From contig CAYWXG010000003.1 of the NCBI GenBank assembly GCA_964462445.1, positions 14,653 to 78,652 of the forward strand: 64,000 bases of DNA. Reading direction: 5' to 3'. This DNA comes from JAGBWK01 sp964462445 (GTDB lineage Bacteria > Bacteroidota > Bacteroidia > Bacteroidales > Muribaculaceae). The position numbers and the translations under genes are program-made. Below are positions 1 to 9,175 of the stretch, piece by piece; position 1 is the first letter of the stretch; every line of letters begins with the position of its first letter. The notes beneath the pieces were generated by a model, which was not told where the DNA came from, searched no databases, and worked only from the letters and a program-made list of their open reading frames with translations.

Positions 1-718
1 TGGAACTTTCTGCAATATTCTCTTTCCCCCATTCGCGAGCAAATCTATCTCCCGAAAGTATGAATTGCGTGTCGCACAACGGCTTAGCCACGCGGATTGA
101 GCTTTTTAGAGTCGCTATTGTCTCCTCTTTTGCTAATTGGTTATATGCCATTGAGTTAGTGCCATACTCTAATGTGTTGTAAGTCAACTTATAACCACGA
201 TCAAGCTCACGTGGAGCTCCATTAATGGTAAAATAATCAATGCCGTAGTCGTTGTCCTCTTTGAGTGGCTCTATGTTCAAATACATTGATTGACAATCAT
301 CGTCGCCATCTTTTATCGACAAATTAGTGAACTCAATCTGATGCTTTGCGTAATTGACAATCCAAAAATGATACATTCGTCCACCATCTTCAATAGTTAT
401 GCCACAATCATTACCATCGGCAAATTTATACGTGCTGAAATTGCCCGATACCCCCGTGGTTATCATCTCCCCGTAAGCAGCTCCCATATTGCTCCATTTG
501 CTCCATATGGCTTTATTTGATGAATAGTTGGCTGTAACTCCGGTTAGATTTTCTACTACGTAAATCTTATCCAACCCGCTTGAAGATTCTGCTTTTATGG
601 AAATAACACGACTACCATTAAATAATAAGTCGGCACCGGCTGATGTCAATGCTGTACACACCATGATAGCTAAGCTCAAGGCTTTTAGTAGCGTTTTATA
701 TTTAGCAACCAATTTCAT
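1..718 (-). CDS. Secreted protein of unknown function, 3' part beyond the window
   Basis: An open frame of 239 codons starts at an ATG at 716-718 and runs off the left edge without a stop, so only the N-terminal part is visible. Residues 1-29 form a signal peptide (Lys-rich start, hydrophobic stretch ending near TSAGA), so the product is exported. The rest is a mixed polar sequence with many Asn, Asp and Gly residues (for example KDGDDDCQS), which suits a beta-rich surface or periplasmic domain. I do not recognise the family. In an organism with SprA it could be a type IX secretion cargo, but the C-terminus that would show a sorting domain is not in the window. Confidence 0.75.
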   Translation of the reverse strand, partial: MKLVAKYKTLLKALSLAIMVCTALTSAGADLLFNGSRVISIKAESSSGLDKIYVVENLTGVTANYSSNKAIWSKWSNMGAAYGEMITTGVSGNFSTYKFADGNDCGITIEDGGRMYHFWIVNYAKHQIEFTNLSIKDGDDDCQSMYLNIEPLKEDNDYGIDYFTINGAPRELDRGYKLTYNTLEYGTNSMAYNQLAKEETIATLKSSIRVAKPLCDTQFILSGDRFAREWGKENIAESS

Positions 719-932
719 AGCTTTTAATTTATTACTTTAAATGAATTGTAGTCGGAAATTCGTTTAATTATAGCATATCTATTAGTAGTGAATACAATTT
801 TCTACATAACGAATTCTCGTTGCATTAAATTGTGCCATCGAAATGATTGCAACAATCAATTTACGAAGATACAACAAATCCCTCATATTTCCAACCCACC
901 ATGAGGCTTTCCAATGCAACTGATTTTAACAC

Positions 933-967
933 AAAAAAACGGCATGAGGGAAATCCTATCATGCCGT
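933..967 (-). terminator. Rho-independent terminator of the ferritin gene
   Basis: ACGGCATGA (939-947) pairs with TCATGCCGT (959-967). Read on the minus strand, the 9-bp stem is followed by seven T residues (complement of 933-939). It lies 40 bp past the ferritin stop. Confidence 0.8.
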
Positions 968-1006
968 TCTGTTTCAAAACGTTGTCACTTTTAAATGTCA
1001 ACCTTA

Positions 1007-1525
1007 TTATTCTGCGCTCAAAGGTGAGGGCACTGTATATGTACGTGCTGCAAGCTCTTGATTGAGTGTGTACAACCCCATGCCGTCATTGCCGATGAGT
1101 GTGAACTTATCGATAAGTTCTTGTGCAGAATCTTCTTCCTCTACTTGTTCGTTTACAAACCATACGAGACGTTCGCGAGTTGCGTAATCTTTTTCTTCCT
1201 CTGCGATAGAGTAGAGGTTGTTGATCAGTGCAGTTACTTTCTGCTCGTGGGCCAATGTGGCTTTAAAGGCATCAAGAGGTGTTGCCCAGTCGGTGTCAAC
1301 TGCTGCAATAGGTTTGAGCAATACTCGTCCGCCACGTTGATTAACAAAATTCATAAATATTTCAGCGTGGGCTTGTTCTTCTTGAAACTGCACTTTAAAC
1401 CAATTGGCAACTCCGTTCAATCCGGTGTTTTCAAATTGCATACCCATTGACAGGTATAGATATGCCGACCATAGCTCAGCATTGATTTGCTCATTGAGAG
1501 CATCTTCCATCTTTTTACTTAACAT
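1007..1525 (-). CDS. ftnA: Ferritin, non-haem iron storage protein
   Basis: A 172-residue bacterial ferritin, the usual length of the FtnA family. It oxidises Fe(II) at an intramolecular di-iron site and stores iron in a 24-subunit cytoplasmic cage. The ferroxidase ligands are all visible at the family positions: Glu17, Glu50 and His53 (motif EEQAH), Glu94, and Gln127 with Glu130. The start ATG at 1525 begins MLSKKMEDALNEQ, the normal N-terminus. The gene stands alone with its own terminator; a promoter-like TAAATTTG about 43 bp upstream and divergent orientation from the YihY gene suggest independent regulation. A short AT hairpin (1526-1542) sits right over the ribosome-binding region, which could influence translation. 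Confidence 0.96.
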   Translation of the reverse strand: MLSKKMEDALNEQINAELWSAYLYLSMGMQFENTGLNGVANWFKVQFQEEQAHAEIFMNFVNQRGGRVLLKPIAAVDTDWATPLDAFKATLAHEQKVTALINNLYSIAEEEKDYATRERLVWFVNEQVEEEDSAQELIDKFTLIGNDGMGLYTLNQELAARTYTVPSPLSAE

Positions 1526-1567
1526 AATAAAATCTTTTTATTAGAAGTTGCGTGTTTAATGTTTTTA

Positions 1568-1575
1568 CAAATTTA
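1568..1575 (-). promoter_or_regulatory. Candidate -7 promoter element of ferritin
   Basis: The minus strand reads TAAATTTG, an exact match to the Bacteroidota TAnnTTTG element. It would give a leader of roughly 35 nt. No clear TTTG -33 box is seen at the right distance. Confidence 0.4.
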
Positions 1576-1782
1576 CAATTTTTTCTAATTTCTACACTAT
1601 ATGTTTTCTCATTTTTTTTCTAACTTTTTTGCTACATTGCTATTAATTCTAAGTAATTGTTGTAACTTTATAGTCGCGCAATGCGTATTGATAAGTTTAT
1701 ATATTACATTAAATAAACGGTTTTACTCAATGTTTGTTTCACCCATTTGTGGAATTATTATAGATTCCCGTAAATTAATATA

Positions 1783-3180
1783 ATGAAACTTTTTAATCGA
1801 ATTAAGAAGTGTTCTTCTCAGATATGCAATTTTTCTCGTCAACGTTATCGCTATTGTTGCTATGACGTTTGGACAGATATGCGCTCAACGCTACCTGTAA
1901 AGATTATAAAAACACTTAATCTCTCTGTTAGAGCTTTTTTTAATGGCGACATTCAAACGAAAGCTTGTGCATTGACATATCGAACTATGCTTGCTATTGT
2001 CCCTGCATTGGCTCTGATTGTTGCTATTGGGAGAGGCTTCGGGCTGCAAAAGATGTTGCAGGACACTCTTATTGAGAATTTTTCCTCTCAACGTGAACTT
2101 TTAGACAAAGCTTTCGATTTCGTTAATAGCTATCTTAATCAAACTTCCTCCGGAGTTTTTGTTGGTGTTGGTATCGTAGTTTTGTTGTGGACCTTAGTGT
2201 CAATATTAAGCTCTGTCGAGCATACGTTCAACGATATTTGGGGAGTGAAATCCGGACGCTCTTTTTGGCGTAAAGTGACCGACTATCTTGCCATTTTCCT
2301 CATTTTGCCCGTAATTATGATTTGTGCTAAAAGTATTGGTGATTTTGTTCCAAATAACTTGGAATTTATATCTCCTTTTGAATTCATGACCCCTGTTGTG
2401 AATTTATTAATCGACTTTGCAGCATTGGCAATGGTGTGGTTGTTTTTTGCCGGAGTATATATGCTTATACCAAACATTAAGGTAAAATTCAGAAATGCAC
2501 TCATGGCCGGAATATTCGCCGGTACCGGATTTATGATTTTGCAATGGCTTTTTATTTCCGGTCAAGTATATGTGTCTAAATATAATGCAATATATGGTAG
2601 TTTTGCTTTCCTCCCGTTGCTTCTTATATGGTTGCAAATGGTCTGGGTTATTTGTTTGGCAGGTGGTGTTATTTGCTACGCTTCACAAAATATTTATCAA
2701 TACAATTTCAACGACGAAATAGGTCGTATAACAGTTGCCTATCGTCTCAAAATATTTATGGCAATAATGGCTGTGGCTGTTAAAGACTTCTTGAATGAAA
2801 AAACACCCCCATCAAAAGAAGATATTGTTGCCAACTACGGATTGCCTCCACGACTTGTTTCTTCTTCGGTCAATTTCTTGGTCGATGCCGGATTATTGCA
2901 TCGCGTCGTCGCTGAGGAAGATGATGAAGGCTTTGGATACGTGCCGGCAATTGACCCTCGTCAACTCACCGTTGGTGAAGTAATCCAACACATACAACAT
3001 TGCGGTTCTGAAAGCTTTATCCCGGATTTCAACCGTACTTTCTCCGGTGTTGTTGACGTAATGGATAAAGCGGAATTAGCAATGGTCAATGCCATGAGCG
3101 ACACCTTTGTTAAGGATATTATAATTACAGATTTAATAACTGTTGATGCTGAAAAGGCATCACAACAAAATAATAATTAA
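1783..3180 (+). CDS. YihY/BrkB family inner-membrane protein with C-terminal winged helix
   Basis: A 465-residue integral membrane protein of the YihY/BrkB family (formerly, and wrongly, called ribonuclease BN). The N-terminal 40 residues are cytoplasmic and basic. About six membrane segments follow between residues 60 and 305, including the family signatures ALTYRTMLAIVPALA and YGSFAFLPLLLIWLQ. Residues 320-440 form a soluble tail with a helix-turn-helix-like segment (KEDIVANYGLPPRLVSSSVN), seen in longer Bacteroidota members. The molecular function is not established for the family. It is followed 16 bp later by ridA on the same strand and is probably co-transcribed with it. Confidence 0.9.
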   Translation: MKLFNRIKKCSSQICNFSRQRYRYCCYDVWTDMRSTLPVKIIKTLNLSVRAFFNGDIQTKACALTYRTMLAIVPALALIVAIGRGFGLQKMLQDTLIENFSSQRELLDKAFDFVNSYLNQTSSGVFVGVGIVVLLWTLVSILSSVEHTFNDIWGVKSGRSFWRKVTDYLAIFLILPVIMICAKSIGDFVPNNLEFISPFEFMTPVVNLLIDFAALAMVWLFFAGVYMLIPNIKVKFRNALMAGIFAGTGFMILQWLFISGQVYVSKYNAIYGSFAFLPLLLIWLQMVWVICLAGGVICYASQNIYQYNFNDEIGRITVAYRLKIFMAIMAVAVKDFLNEKTPPSKEDIVANYGLPPRLVSSSVNFLVDAGLLHRVVAEEDDEGFGYVPAIDPRQLTVGEVIQHIQHCGSESFIPDFNRTFSGVVDVMDKAELAMVNAMSDTFVKDIIITDLITVDAEKASQQNNN

Positions 3181-3196
3181 TAAATAGTAAATTGTT

Positions 3197-3571
3197 ATGA
3201 AACAACCAATCGCTACAACAAAAGCTCCCGGAGCAATCGGTCCCTACAGCCAAGCTATCGATGCCGGTGCTTTTCTTTTCGTATCAGGTCAAATTCCTGT
3301 TAATCCCGCAACAGGTGAAATCCCCGAAGGTATCACTCTTCAAACTGCACAATCTATTGCCAACATCAAAGCTATTTTGGCAGAAGCAGGTTTGACAATT
3401 GATAATGTTGTTAAAACCACAGTATTCCTTGCCGATATGAATGATTTCGCTGCTATGAATGCTGTTTATGCCGACAACTTCACTGCTCCTTTCCCCGCTC
3501 GTTCGGCTGTTGCTGTTAAAGAATTGCCAAAACAAGTACTCGTAGAAATCGAAGTTATTGCAGTTAAATAA
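3197..3571 (+). CDS. ridA: RidA, reactive enamine/imine deaminase
   Basis: A 124-residue RidA/YjgF protein, full family length. It hydrolyses the reactive 2-aminoacrylate-type enamines released by PLP enzymes such as threonine dehydratase, protecting other PLP enzymes, and acts as a cytoplasmic trimer. The signature GPYSQAI is at residues 15-21, the substrate carboxylate-binding Arg is Arg102 (PARSAVAV), and Glu117 matches the conserved late Glu. The ATG at 3197 lies 16 bp after the YihY stop. It converges on folC. Confidence 0.95.
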   Translation: MKQPIATTKAPGAIGPYSQAIDAGAFLFVSGQIPVNPATGEIPEGITLQTAQSIANIKAILAEAGLTIDNVVKTTVFLADMNDFAAMNAVYADNFTAPFPARSAVAVKELPKQVLVEIEVIAVK

Positions 3572-3603
3572 AGAGCTTTTTCACATTCAACTATGTGAAC
3601 ATT

Positions 3604-4890
3604 TTAAACCCCTAATTTTTCGAGGGCTTCGGCCACAACGTATGTGCTTCCCCCGATAAATACAATACCATTTTCCCCGGCTTCTTGTCGAGCACAATCT
3701 ATAGCTTGACTGACGTCGGGGATTATTTTTCCATTTAATCCCACAGATTCAGCCATTTGTGTCAACTCCTCAGCACTCATTGCCCGCGGAATTGCCGCTT
3801 GAGTGAATATGTAGCGTGCTTTCAGAGGCATCATTCCCAAAATATGACTCACATCTTTATCCTTTACAAAGCCAACTACCATTGTCAATTTAGCTCCGTA
3901 TTGGCTCAATCGTGGTCCGAGATATTGCCATCCACCCTCGTTATGGCCTGTATCGCAGATTGTAGTTGGATTTTCTCCTACCTTCATCCATCGTCCTGCC
4001 AATCCGGTGAGATTCATGACATGGGCAAAACCGTCGATAATCGATTTATCGCTTATTTTCATCCCGCTTTTCCTCAATGCATCGACAGCACAAAGTATTG
4101 TTGCACAATTCTCGATCTGACAATCGCCTGTTAGTTCGCCAACGATGTCGCCGGCGTAAGTGCCTTTGTATAATAGCCCGGAGTCAATTCGTTCAACAGA
4201 GTCAAACCATTTAAACTCATCTGCAAATGTAATATTTGCACACATTTCTTTCGCTTTTACAACGAAAACATCGTGGACACCTTCTCCGGAACTATTTCCT
4301 ATCACTACCGGCTTACCGCTTTTTATAATACCGGCCTTCTCTCCCGCAATCTGTTCTACGGTATCTCCTAATTGCGCTGTGTGGTCAAGTGAAATATTGG
4401 TTATCACACAGAGCATTGGGTCAATAATATTGGTCGTGTCCAATCTGCCGCCAAGCCCGGTCTCAATTATCGCTATATCAACTTTGCTACGTGCAAAAAA
4501 GTCAAATGCCATGATTGTGGTTAGCTCAAAAAATGATGGTGACACATTAAGACTCATCTTTGTGTATTGCTCAACAAATGCAATCACCTCTTCGTGGCTT
4601 ATCATTTTGCCATTGACGCGCATTCGCTCTCTGAAATCCACTAAATGTGGCGACGTGTAAAGCCCTACGCGATAACCTTGACTTTGCAATATTGCCGCAA
4701 GAGTGTGGCACGTCGACCCCTTCCCATTTGTCCCCGCAACATGGACAATAGGGTAGTTGCGATGAGGGTTCCCCCAAGCATCGTCAAGCATGCGTGCCGT
4801 GTCCAACCCCGGTTTATATGCCGCAGCTCCGATTCGTTCAAATTGAGGTGTCGCGTTATAGAGAAATTCAATAGTTTCCTTATAGTCCAT
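3604..4890 (-). CDS. folC: FolC, dihydrofolate/folylpolyglutamate synthase
   Basis: A Mur-ligase-family enzyme of 428 residues that adds glutamate to dihydropteroate or folates with ATP, in the cytoplasm. The P-loop VAGTNGKGST is at residues 51-60, followed by the folate-site segment TSPHLVDFRERMRVNG and the ETGLGGRLD motif of the central domain. The C-terminal ligase domain carries CDTGHNEGGW. I place the start at 4890 (MDYKETIEFL) because it matches the family N-terminus and lies 11 bp after the preceding gene; an in-frame ATG at 4995 would add 35 atypical residues and overlap the transporter gene. Confidence 0.93.
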   Translation of the reverse strand: MDYKETIEFLYNATPQFERIGAAAYKPGLDTARMLDDAWGNPHRNYPIVHVAGTNGKGSTCHTLAAILQSQGYRVGLYTSPHLVDFRERMRVNGKMISHEEVIAFVEQYTKMSLNVSPSFFELTTIMAFDFFARSKVDIAIIETGLGGRLDTTNIIDPMLCVITNISLDHTAQLGDTVEQIAGEKAGIIKSGKPVVIGNSSGEGVHDVFVVKAKEMCANITFADEFKWFDSVERIDSGLLYKGTYAGDIVGELTGDCQIENCATILCAVDALRKSGMKISDKSIIDGFAHVMNLTGLAGRWMKVGENPTTICDTGHNEGGWQYLGPRLSQYGAKLTMVVGFVKDKDVSHILGMMPLKARYIFTQAAIPRAMSAEELTQMAESVGLNGKIIPDVSQAIDCARQEAGENGIVFIGGSTYVVAEALEKLGV

Positions 4891-4901
4891 TGTAAATAGA
4901 A

Positions 4902-5471
4902 TTAATATAAAACATAGCCGCACAATCCGGCAAGGAGGATAATGAAAATAGGGTGTAAGCGTGTGAACATTACCATGCAAAAGGCTCCCACACAAATCGA
5001 GATTGATTTTATTAAATCACTGCTTTCGTTGCCGAAATTTTCACCATTCATAAGCAATAAGGCCGCCGATGCAATTAATCCTACAACTACCGGTCGCAAT
5101 CCCATAAATATTCCCTTTATAGCTCCACTCTCATGATGCTTGCTGATAAAGCGACTTGTCTTTGCTACAAGTACAAACGATGGAATGACCACAACAATTG
5201 TGCAAAGTAACGACCCAATTATTCCCCAGACTGGTGTGGCAAGTGACGGATTTGCGACACCGGGAGCAATATATCCTATATACGTAGCCGAATTTATGCC
5301 AATCGGGCCGGGCGTCATTTGAGAAATTGCTACGATATCAGTAAACATTTGTGGACTAATCCATCCTGTCGACACTATCTCCTCTTCGATTAGCGATAGC
5401 ATCGCATATCCGCCACCAAACCCAAATAGCCCAATCTTAAGGTAGCTCCATATCAGCTGCAAATAAATCAT
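4902..5471 (-). CDS. Chromate-transporter-family protein, second half-size subunit
   Basis: A 189-residue CHR-family membrane protein. The diagnostic FGFGGGYAMLSLIEEE motif lies at residues 15-30 and is followed by a SQMTPGPIG loop, then about five hydrophobic segments. The ATG at 5469-5471 overlaps the TGA of the upstream gene as ATGA, so the two are translationally coupled. Short CHR proteins occur as adjacent pairs that together match one long ChrA (established for the family). Real substrates are often untested; chromate is only the family name. An upstream in-frame ATG at 5636 would run far into the preceding gene and is rejected. Confidence 0.9.
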   Translation of the reverse strand: MIYLQLIWSYLKIGLFGFGGGYAMLSLIEEEIVSTGWISPQMFTDIVAISQMTPGPIGINSATYIGYIAPGVANPSLATPVWGIIGSLLCTIVVVIPSFVLVAKTSRFISKHHESGAIKGIFMGLRPVVVGLIASAALLLMNGENFGNESSDLIKSISICVGAFCMVMFTRLHPIFIILLAGLCGYVLY

Positions 5472-6052
5472 TTTTTGCCCCCTTTCTCTATTGAGTGAAG
5501 GCGTTGCAGTTGATGCCGATGCCACAAGTAGCCACCAATTCCACCAAGGATTATATACAATATGGGATTGGAAACAATGGGTAGTTTTGACCAAATTAAC
5601 AAAGCCGTGACAATAGGAATAGCCACTGTTTTCCACCCTATTTTTGCTGCCCGTGCTGAAGTTATGACAGGAGCGATTATCAATGCCACAACTGCAGGCC
5701 GAATCCCCTTGAATATCGAATTAATCGTCTCATTGTTCTTAATTAAATCAGGGGTAAGAAATATTGCGATTGTCAATATTATTAAAAATGAAGGTAAAAT
5801 TGTACCTAATGCAGCAACAATGCTTCCTCGATTTCCTCGCATCTTATCTCCGACGGCTACCGATATATTGACTGCCAATATGCCGGGTAATGATTGTGCT
5901 ACGGCAAGTAAATCCAGAAAATCCTCTTTGCCTATCCATCGATGCTTTTCAACTATTTCCTTTTCGATGATAGATATCATTGCCCATCCACCGCCGAAGG
6001 TAAAAGCTCCGATTTTGAAAAATGTTATAAATAATTGAATGAAAATATTCAT
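5468..6052 (-). CDS. Chromate-transporter-family protein, first half-size subunit
   Basis: A 194-residue CHR-family membrane protein, partner of the next gene downstream. The FTFGGGWAMISIIEKE motif sits at residues 18-33 and AVAQSLPGILAVN replaces the PGP loop of the other half. About five hydrophobic segments are visible. The two genes overlap by 4 bp and probably form one heteromeric transporter in the inner membrane. folC follows 11 bp after the second half, so all three are likely one transcript starting at the promoter near 6072. Confidence 0.9.
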   Translation of the reverse strand: MNIFIQLFITFFKIGAFTFGGGWAMISIIEKEIVEKHRWIGKEDFLDLLAVAQSLPGILAVNISVAVGDKMRGNRGSIVAALGTILPSFLIILTIAIFLTPDLIKNNETINSIFKGIRPAVVALIIAPVITSARAAKIGWKTVAIPIVTALLIWSKLPIVSNPILYIILGGIGGYLWHRHQLQRLHSIEKGGKK

Positions 6053-6071
6053 CGTGCGATAATTCTTACTG

Positions 6072-6079
6072 CAAAGTTA
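6072..6079 (-). promoter_or_regulatory. Candidate -7 element of the chromate transporter/folC operon
   Basis: The minus strand reads TAACTTTG, an exact TAnnTTTG match 20 bp upstream of the first transporter ATG. The implied leader is only about 13 nt. Confidence 0.5.
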
Positions 6080-6173
6080 CGCAAAAAATGTAACAATCTA
6101 CATTAATTTGCGTTATATAAATAAGTGGCAATTTCCCCCGTTTGATATCACATTAACATAATAAATAATTCAT

Positions 6174-7052
6174 ATGAAGATTAAATCAATTGTATACACT
6201 ACATTAATTTCATCATTGTTACTTTCCGGATTAAATTCATTTGCTAAGGACCGACAGAAAGTCAATTTTTCAAAGGATGAAAATGTAGAACAAATCTCCT
6301 TGCAATCACAAGATGAAGATGTAACATATTTCAAGTCTACATTTGCCGATTCTCGTCTCAACGGTGAATGGACCATAGATAACGTGAATGGCGAAAAGGC
6401 TACCGGCGAATCTCGCCCTACCATCACATTCGACCTTGCTCAACTTCGCGTTTATGGCAATAATGGATGCAACGTTATTAATGGTAATATAGTTGCGGAT
6501 AAGGATAATCGATTGAAACTCACAAATCTTATCTCTACTCAAAAATATTGTCCCGATGCTCCTCTCGAACATCTCATAAACATCTCTCTCGACCAAGTAC
6601 ACTCATATAAAATTTCTCGTTACGGCTACGAATACTATCTCGACTTGTATAATGAACGCGGTCACCTTATCATGGTGCTTCGTAAGCATAACATGGATTT
6701 CCTCAACGGAGTCTGGCGTGTAACTACTGTCAACGAGCAACCAAATGCCAACGATAAAATCCTATTTGTTTTCGACCTCCTTGAAAATAAGATTCATGGC
6801 AATGCAGGCTGCAATATTATAAACGGAGAAATATATCTCAATCCCGATGAAGCTCGCTCTGTGCAGTTCTCAAATATCATTTCTACTCGCATGGCATGTC
6901 CTGATATCGATACAGAGACTTCTGTCCTTGTTGCTCTCGAAGAAACAGAAAAAGCCTATGGCAAAAGTGATGATACTGTTATTTTTGTCAATAGCGCAGG
7001 TGACCCCGTATTACAACTTATTCGCGTCGACCCCGCTACACTTCAAGACTAA
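6174..7052 (+). CDS. Secreted protein with two META (HslJ-like) domains
   Basis: A 292-residue exported protein. Residues 1-24 are a signal peptide ending at NSFA. Two META domains follow, at about 62-165 and 178-287; each has the family pattern of a Trp early in the domain (GEWTIDNVNG, GVWRVTTVNE), an Asn-Gly-Cys-Asn-like core (GNNGCNVINGNI, GNAGCNIINGEI) and a late Ser/Thr-x-x-x-Cys-Pro segment (STQKYCPD, STRMACPD). Paired Cys residues in both domains suggest one disulfide each. META-domain proteins are linked to heat-shock or envelope stress (HslJ) but their activity is unknown. It is monocistronic and divergent from the transporter operon. Confidence 0.88.
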   Translation: MKIKSIVYTTLISSLLLSGLNSFAKDRQKVNFSKDENVEQISLQSQDEDVTYFKSTFADSRLNGEWTIDNVNGEKATGESRPTITFDLAQLRVYGNNGCNVINGNIVADKDNRLKLTNLISTQKYCPDAPLEHLINISLDQVHSYKISRYGYEYYLDLYNERGHLIMVLRKHNMDFLNGVWRVTTVNEQPNANDKILFVFDLLENKIHGNAGCNIINGEIYLNPDEARSVQFSNIISTRMACPDIDTETSVLVALEETEKAYGKSDDTVIFVNSAGDPVLQLIRVDPATLQD

Positions 7053-7084
7053 GCGAGCGGAGTCTGCGAACTTTTTTCATTTGA

Positions 7085-9175
7085 CTAAATCCAATTTTTC
7101 CAATTATCGCACGACGACTTGACAAACTGTCCGGTCGTCGTGTTTCCATATTTGACGACTATAGTTTTAATATTCCCCAAGATATATTCCGCTTTTGCTC
7201 GTGCTTCATCGGTCTTTAGCATAGCTAAAGCTGCTGCCACTTCGCGAGTATACCTTTCCTCTACCTTCTTTGTGTCCTCGTCATCATACTCATACAATTT
7301 AATGACATAATCATATTCTTCATCCCAATAATTTAATATTGAATGTAATATTGGGATAAATCGAGATGCATAACCATGACAATATTGAGTCAGCGCCCAG
7401 CAATGTTCGGAAGCATTGCTCAATCCGATTGCATACATTAGTCGAGCCAAGCCGCGTTCATCAGCTGTGCTGCCATATTTCATTGTTCTTTTATATTTGC
7501 GCATTGTGCGAGCATAATTCAATTTAGCATCAACTTGTGTCGGAACTTTTTCATAATTCAACTTCACGTAGGATTTGAAAGGTTCGTAGGTGTTAATTGT
7601 ACTGTTGCCACAAGTCTCTCGGTATAATTTAAACGGATTACGGTATAAATATCCGTCCTTGAATATGTTTGTCGTACGTTGATAGTGCTCACTTACGCGT
7701 GACAGATAATACTCCGCGCGTCCAAAATTTTCCTCACGTAGAGCCAAGGTCCCGATTAATTCATAATAGAAATCTTTATCGGTGCGTGCTCTATTGCATA
7801 GATAATTATATAGTGGTGTATTGCTGTGAATATTGTCATAGACGATAGCCAATTGGTATGATGTCAAACTTTCCATCAATTGGAATGAAAATGTGCGATA
7901 ATCGTGATAGTTAAAGCCGACGTCTTCTTCCTCTCGTAAATCTATTAACTTTTTAATTTGACATTCCGACAAATACCAATCATAATTATCGGCATAAGAA
8001 CATAGCAATATTGCAGTGCTATAATCCCCGGTTTCCCACAATTTGGGCACCCAGTCTTCATATACGATATTTTGCAGACGCCTAATCCACTCCCAATTTT
8101 CAATTTCTGTCGGGTCGGTTTGTTGCTCAATCCATTTTAAATCGCTTAGCAATGTTTCTTTATTTCCGGTTTTGCCATCAAGTTTCATCTTGTAAGCTTT
8201 GGCTAAGTCGCGAAACTCTTCCGATGAAAATTTTTGAGATAAGGCTCGGTAGATATAATTTCGTGCTACTGAAAACTGTTTCTCATGTTTCCCGTAATAG
8301 TATGATAATACAAAATACCAATCCCCTTTGTATTTTGCTTTATTGTGTCGTATCAGATTTTTCGCAATGTTTGCCGCTTCGCTCATTGTTGTGCTGTCGC
8401 GTCCGCATTTACGTATATAGTCCATAAATTGAGGAGCATTAGGATTATACTCACCCATATATTTTACCCGATTTTCAACGTCCAATGAATATACATCTCC
8501 CGATAAAGCATATTCAAAATTTACCATATCTTTATCGCCCATTTTGGCTCGGCACCCTACTACATAGGGTGCCGACATTCGTTTCATCAGATTATTCTCC
8601 GGAGTGTGGGAAAATGCCGAATCGTAGTATTCAATGCATTGCTCATATTTCCGTGAGGCATATAGAGCTCTTATTGCTTGAAGGGCATAGCGGTCGTTTA
8701 GTTTCCCATGATCTACTTTGCAACGATTAATTATATCCTCATAGTCACATGTCTCGCCATTTTCGCCTCGTTCTTGAGGATAATACCATGGTGAACTTAA
8801 TTTCACTCTGCGTTCCTCAAGCGTTTTTGCCAACTTTAAAAACTCTTCTATATCACTACGTCCGGCGTTATTTATATATCTATAAAATTTATTATTACCT
8901 CCCCCATAATTTGTCTTTCTCATGAATTTCTCATAAGTGTCTTTATATACACCCTCTTCGATATCCGACAACGGAATTTTTTTCGATGTCATTTCTTGCC
9001 ATAATTTTAAGTTCTCCTCGCGATTATAATCCGGAGATTCGTAATCCCATGGTAAATCGAAATATTGAGGAGTGGGAATGATATTATAAAATGGTCCGCA
9101 AGCGAATGCTGTAGTTGTTGCACTTATTACTGCAATAGCACTAACAACTTGTCGTATAGAGATTGTCAATTTCAT
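7085..9175 (-). CDS. Exported alpha-helical repeat protein of unknown function
   Basis: A 696-residue protein with a signal peptide (residues 1-25, ending TTAFA) followed immediately by CGPFYN. The Cys at 26 could be lipidated, although the preceding residues are not an ideal lipobox. The mature part is rich in Tyr, Arg and acidic helices with TPR-like spacing (for example ALQAIRALYASRKYEQCIEYY and GTLALREENFGRAEYYLSRV), so I infer an alpha-solenoid scaffold. I do not recognise a named family. Its start codon lies 35 bp inside the end of the upstream lipoprotein gene, implying coupled translation and a joint envelope function. Confidence 0.8.
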   Translation of the reverse strand: MKLTISIRQVVSAIAVISATTTAFACGPFYNIIPTPQYFDLPWDYESPDYNREENLKLWQEMTSKKIPLSDIEEGVYKDTYEKFMRKTNYGGGNNKFYRYINNAGRSDIEEFLKLAKTLEERRVKLSSPWYYPQERGENGETCDYEDIINRCKVDHGKLNDRYALQAIRALYASRKYEQCIEYYDSAFSHTPENNLMKRMSAPYVVGCRAKMGDKDMVNFEYALSGDVYSLDVENRVKYMGEYNPNAPQFMDYIRKCGRDSTTMSEAANIAKNLIRHNKAKYKGDWYFVLSYYYGKHEKQFSVARNYIYRALSQKFSSEEFRDLAKAYKMKLDGKTGNKETLLSDLKWIEQQTDPTEIENWEWIRRLQNIVYEDWVPKLWETGDYSTAILLCSYADNYDWYLSECQIKKLIDLREEEDVGFNYHDYRTFSFQLMESLTSYQLAIVYDNIHSNTPLYNYLCNRARTDKDFYYELIGTLALREENFGRAEYYLSRVSEHYQRTTNIFKDGYLYRNPFKLYRETCGNSTINTYEPFKSYVKLNYEKVPTQVDAKLNYARTMRKYKRTMKYGSTADERGLARLMYAIGLSNASEHCWALTQYCHGYASRFIPILHSILNYWDEEYDYVIKLYEYDDEDTKKVEERYTREVAAALAMLKTDEARAKAEYILGNIKTIVVKYGNTTTGQFVKSSCDNWKNWI

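Noticed and set aside
1601..1783. Small plus-strand frame of 60 codons before the YihY gene
   Set aside because: Low-complexity hydrophobic sequence from an AT-rich region, no ribosome-binding site, and it ends where the YihY gene begins. More likely the promoter region.
3577..3605. Hairpin TTCACAT/ATGTGAA between ridA and folC
   Set aside because: The stem is only 7 bp and AT-rich, and the T-run precedes rather than follows it for the plus strand, so I did not list it as a terminator.
4891..4995. N-terminal extension of FolC to an upstream ATG
   Set aside because: It would overlap the transporter gene and adds residues unlike the FolC family; the ATG at 4890 fits the family and operon spacing.
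5472..5636. N-terminal extension of the second chromate-transporter half
   Set aside because: The added residues are the shadow of the upstream gene in another frame; the ATGA junction at 5468-5471 is the natural start.
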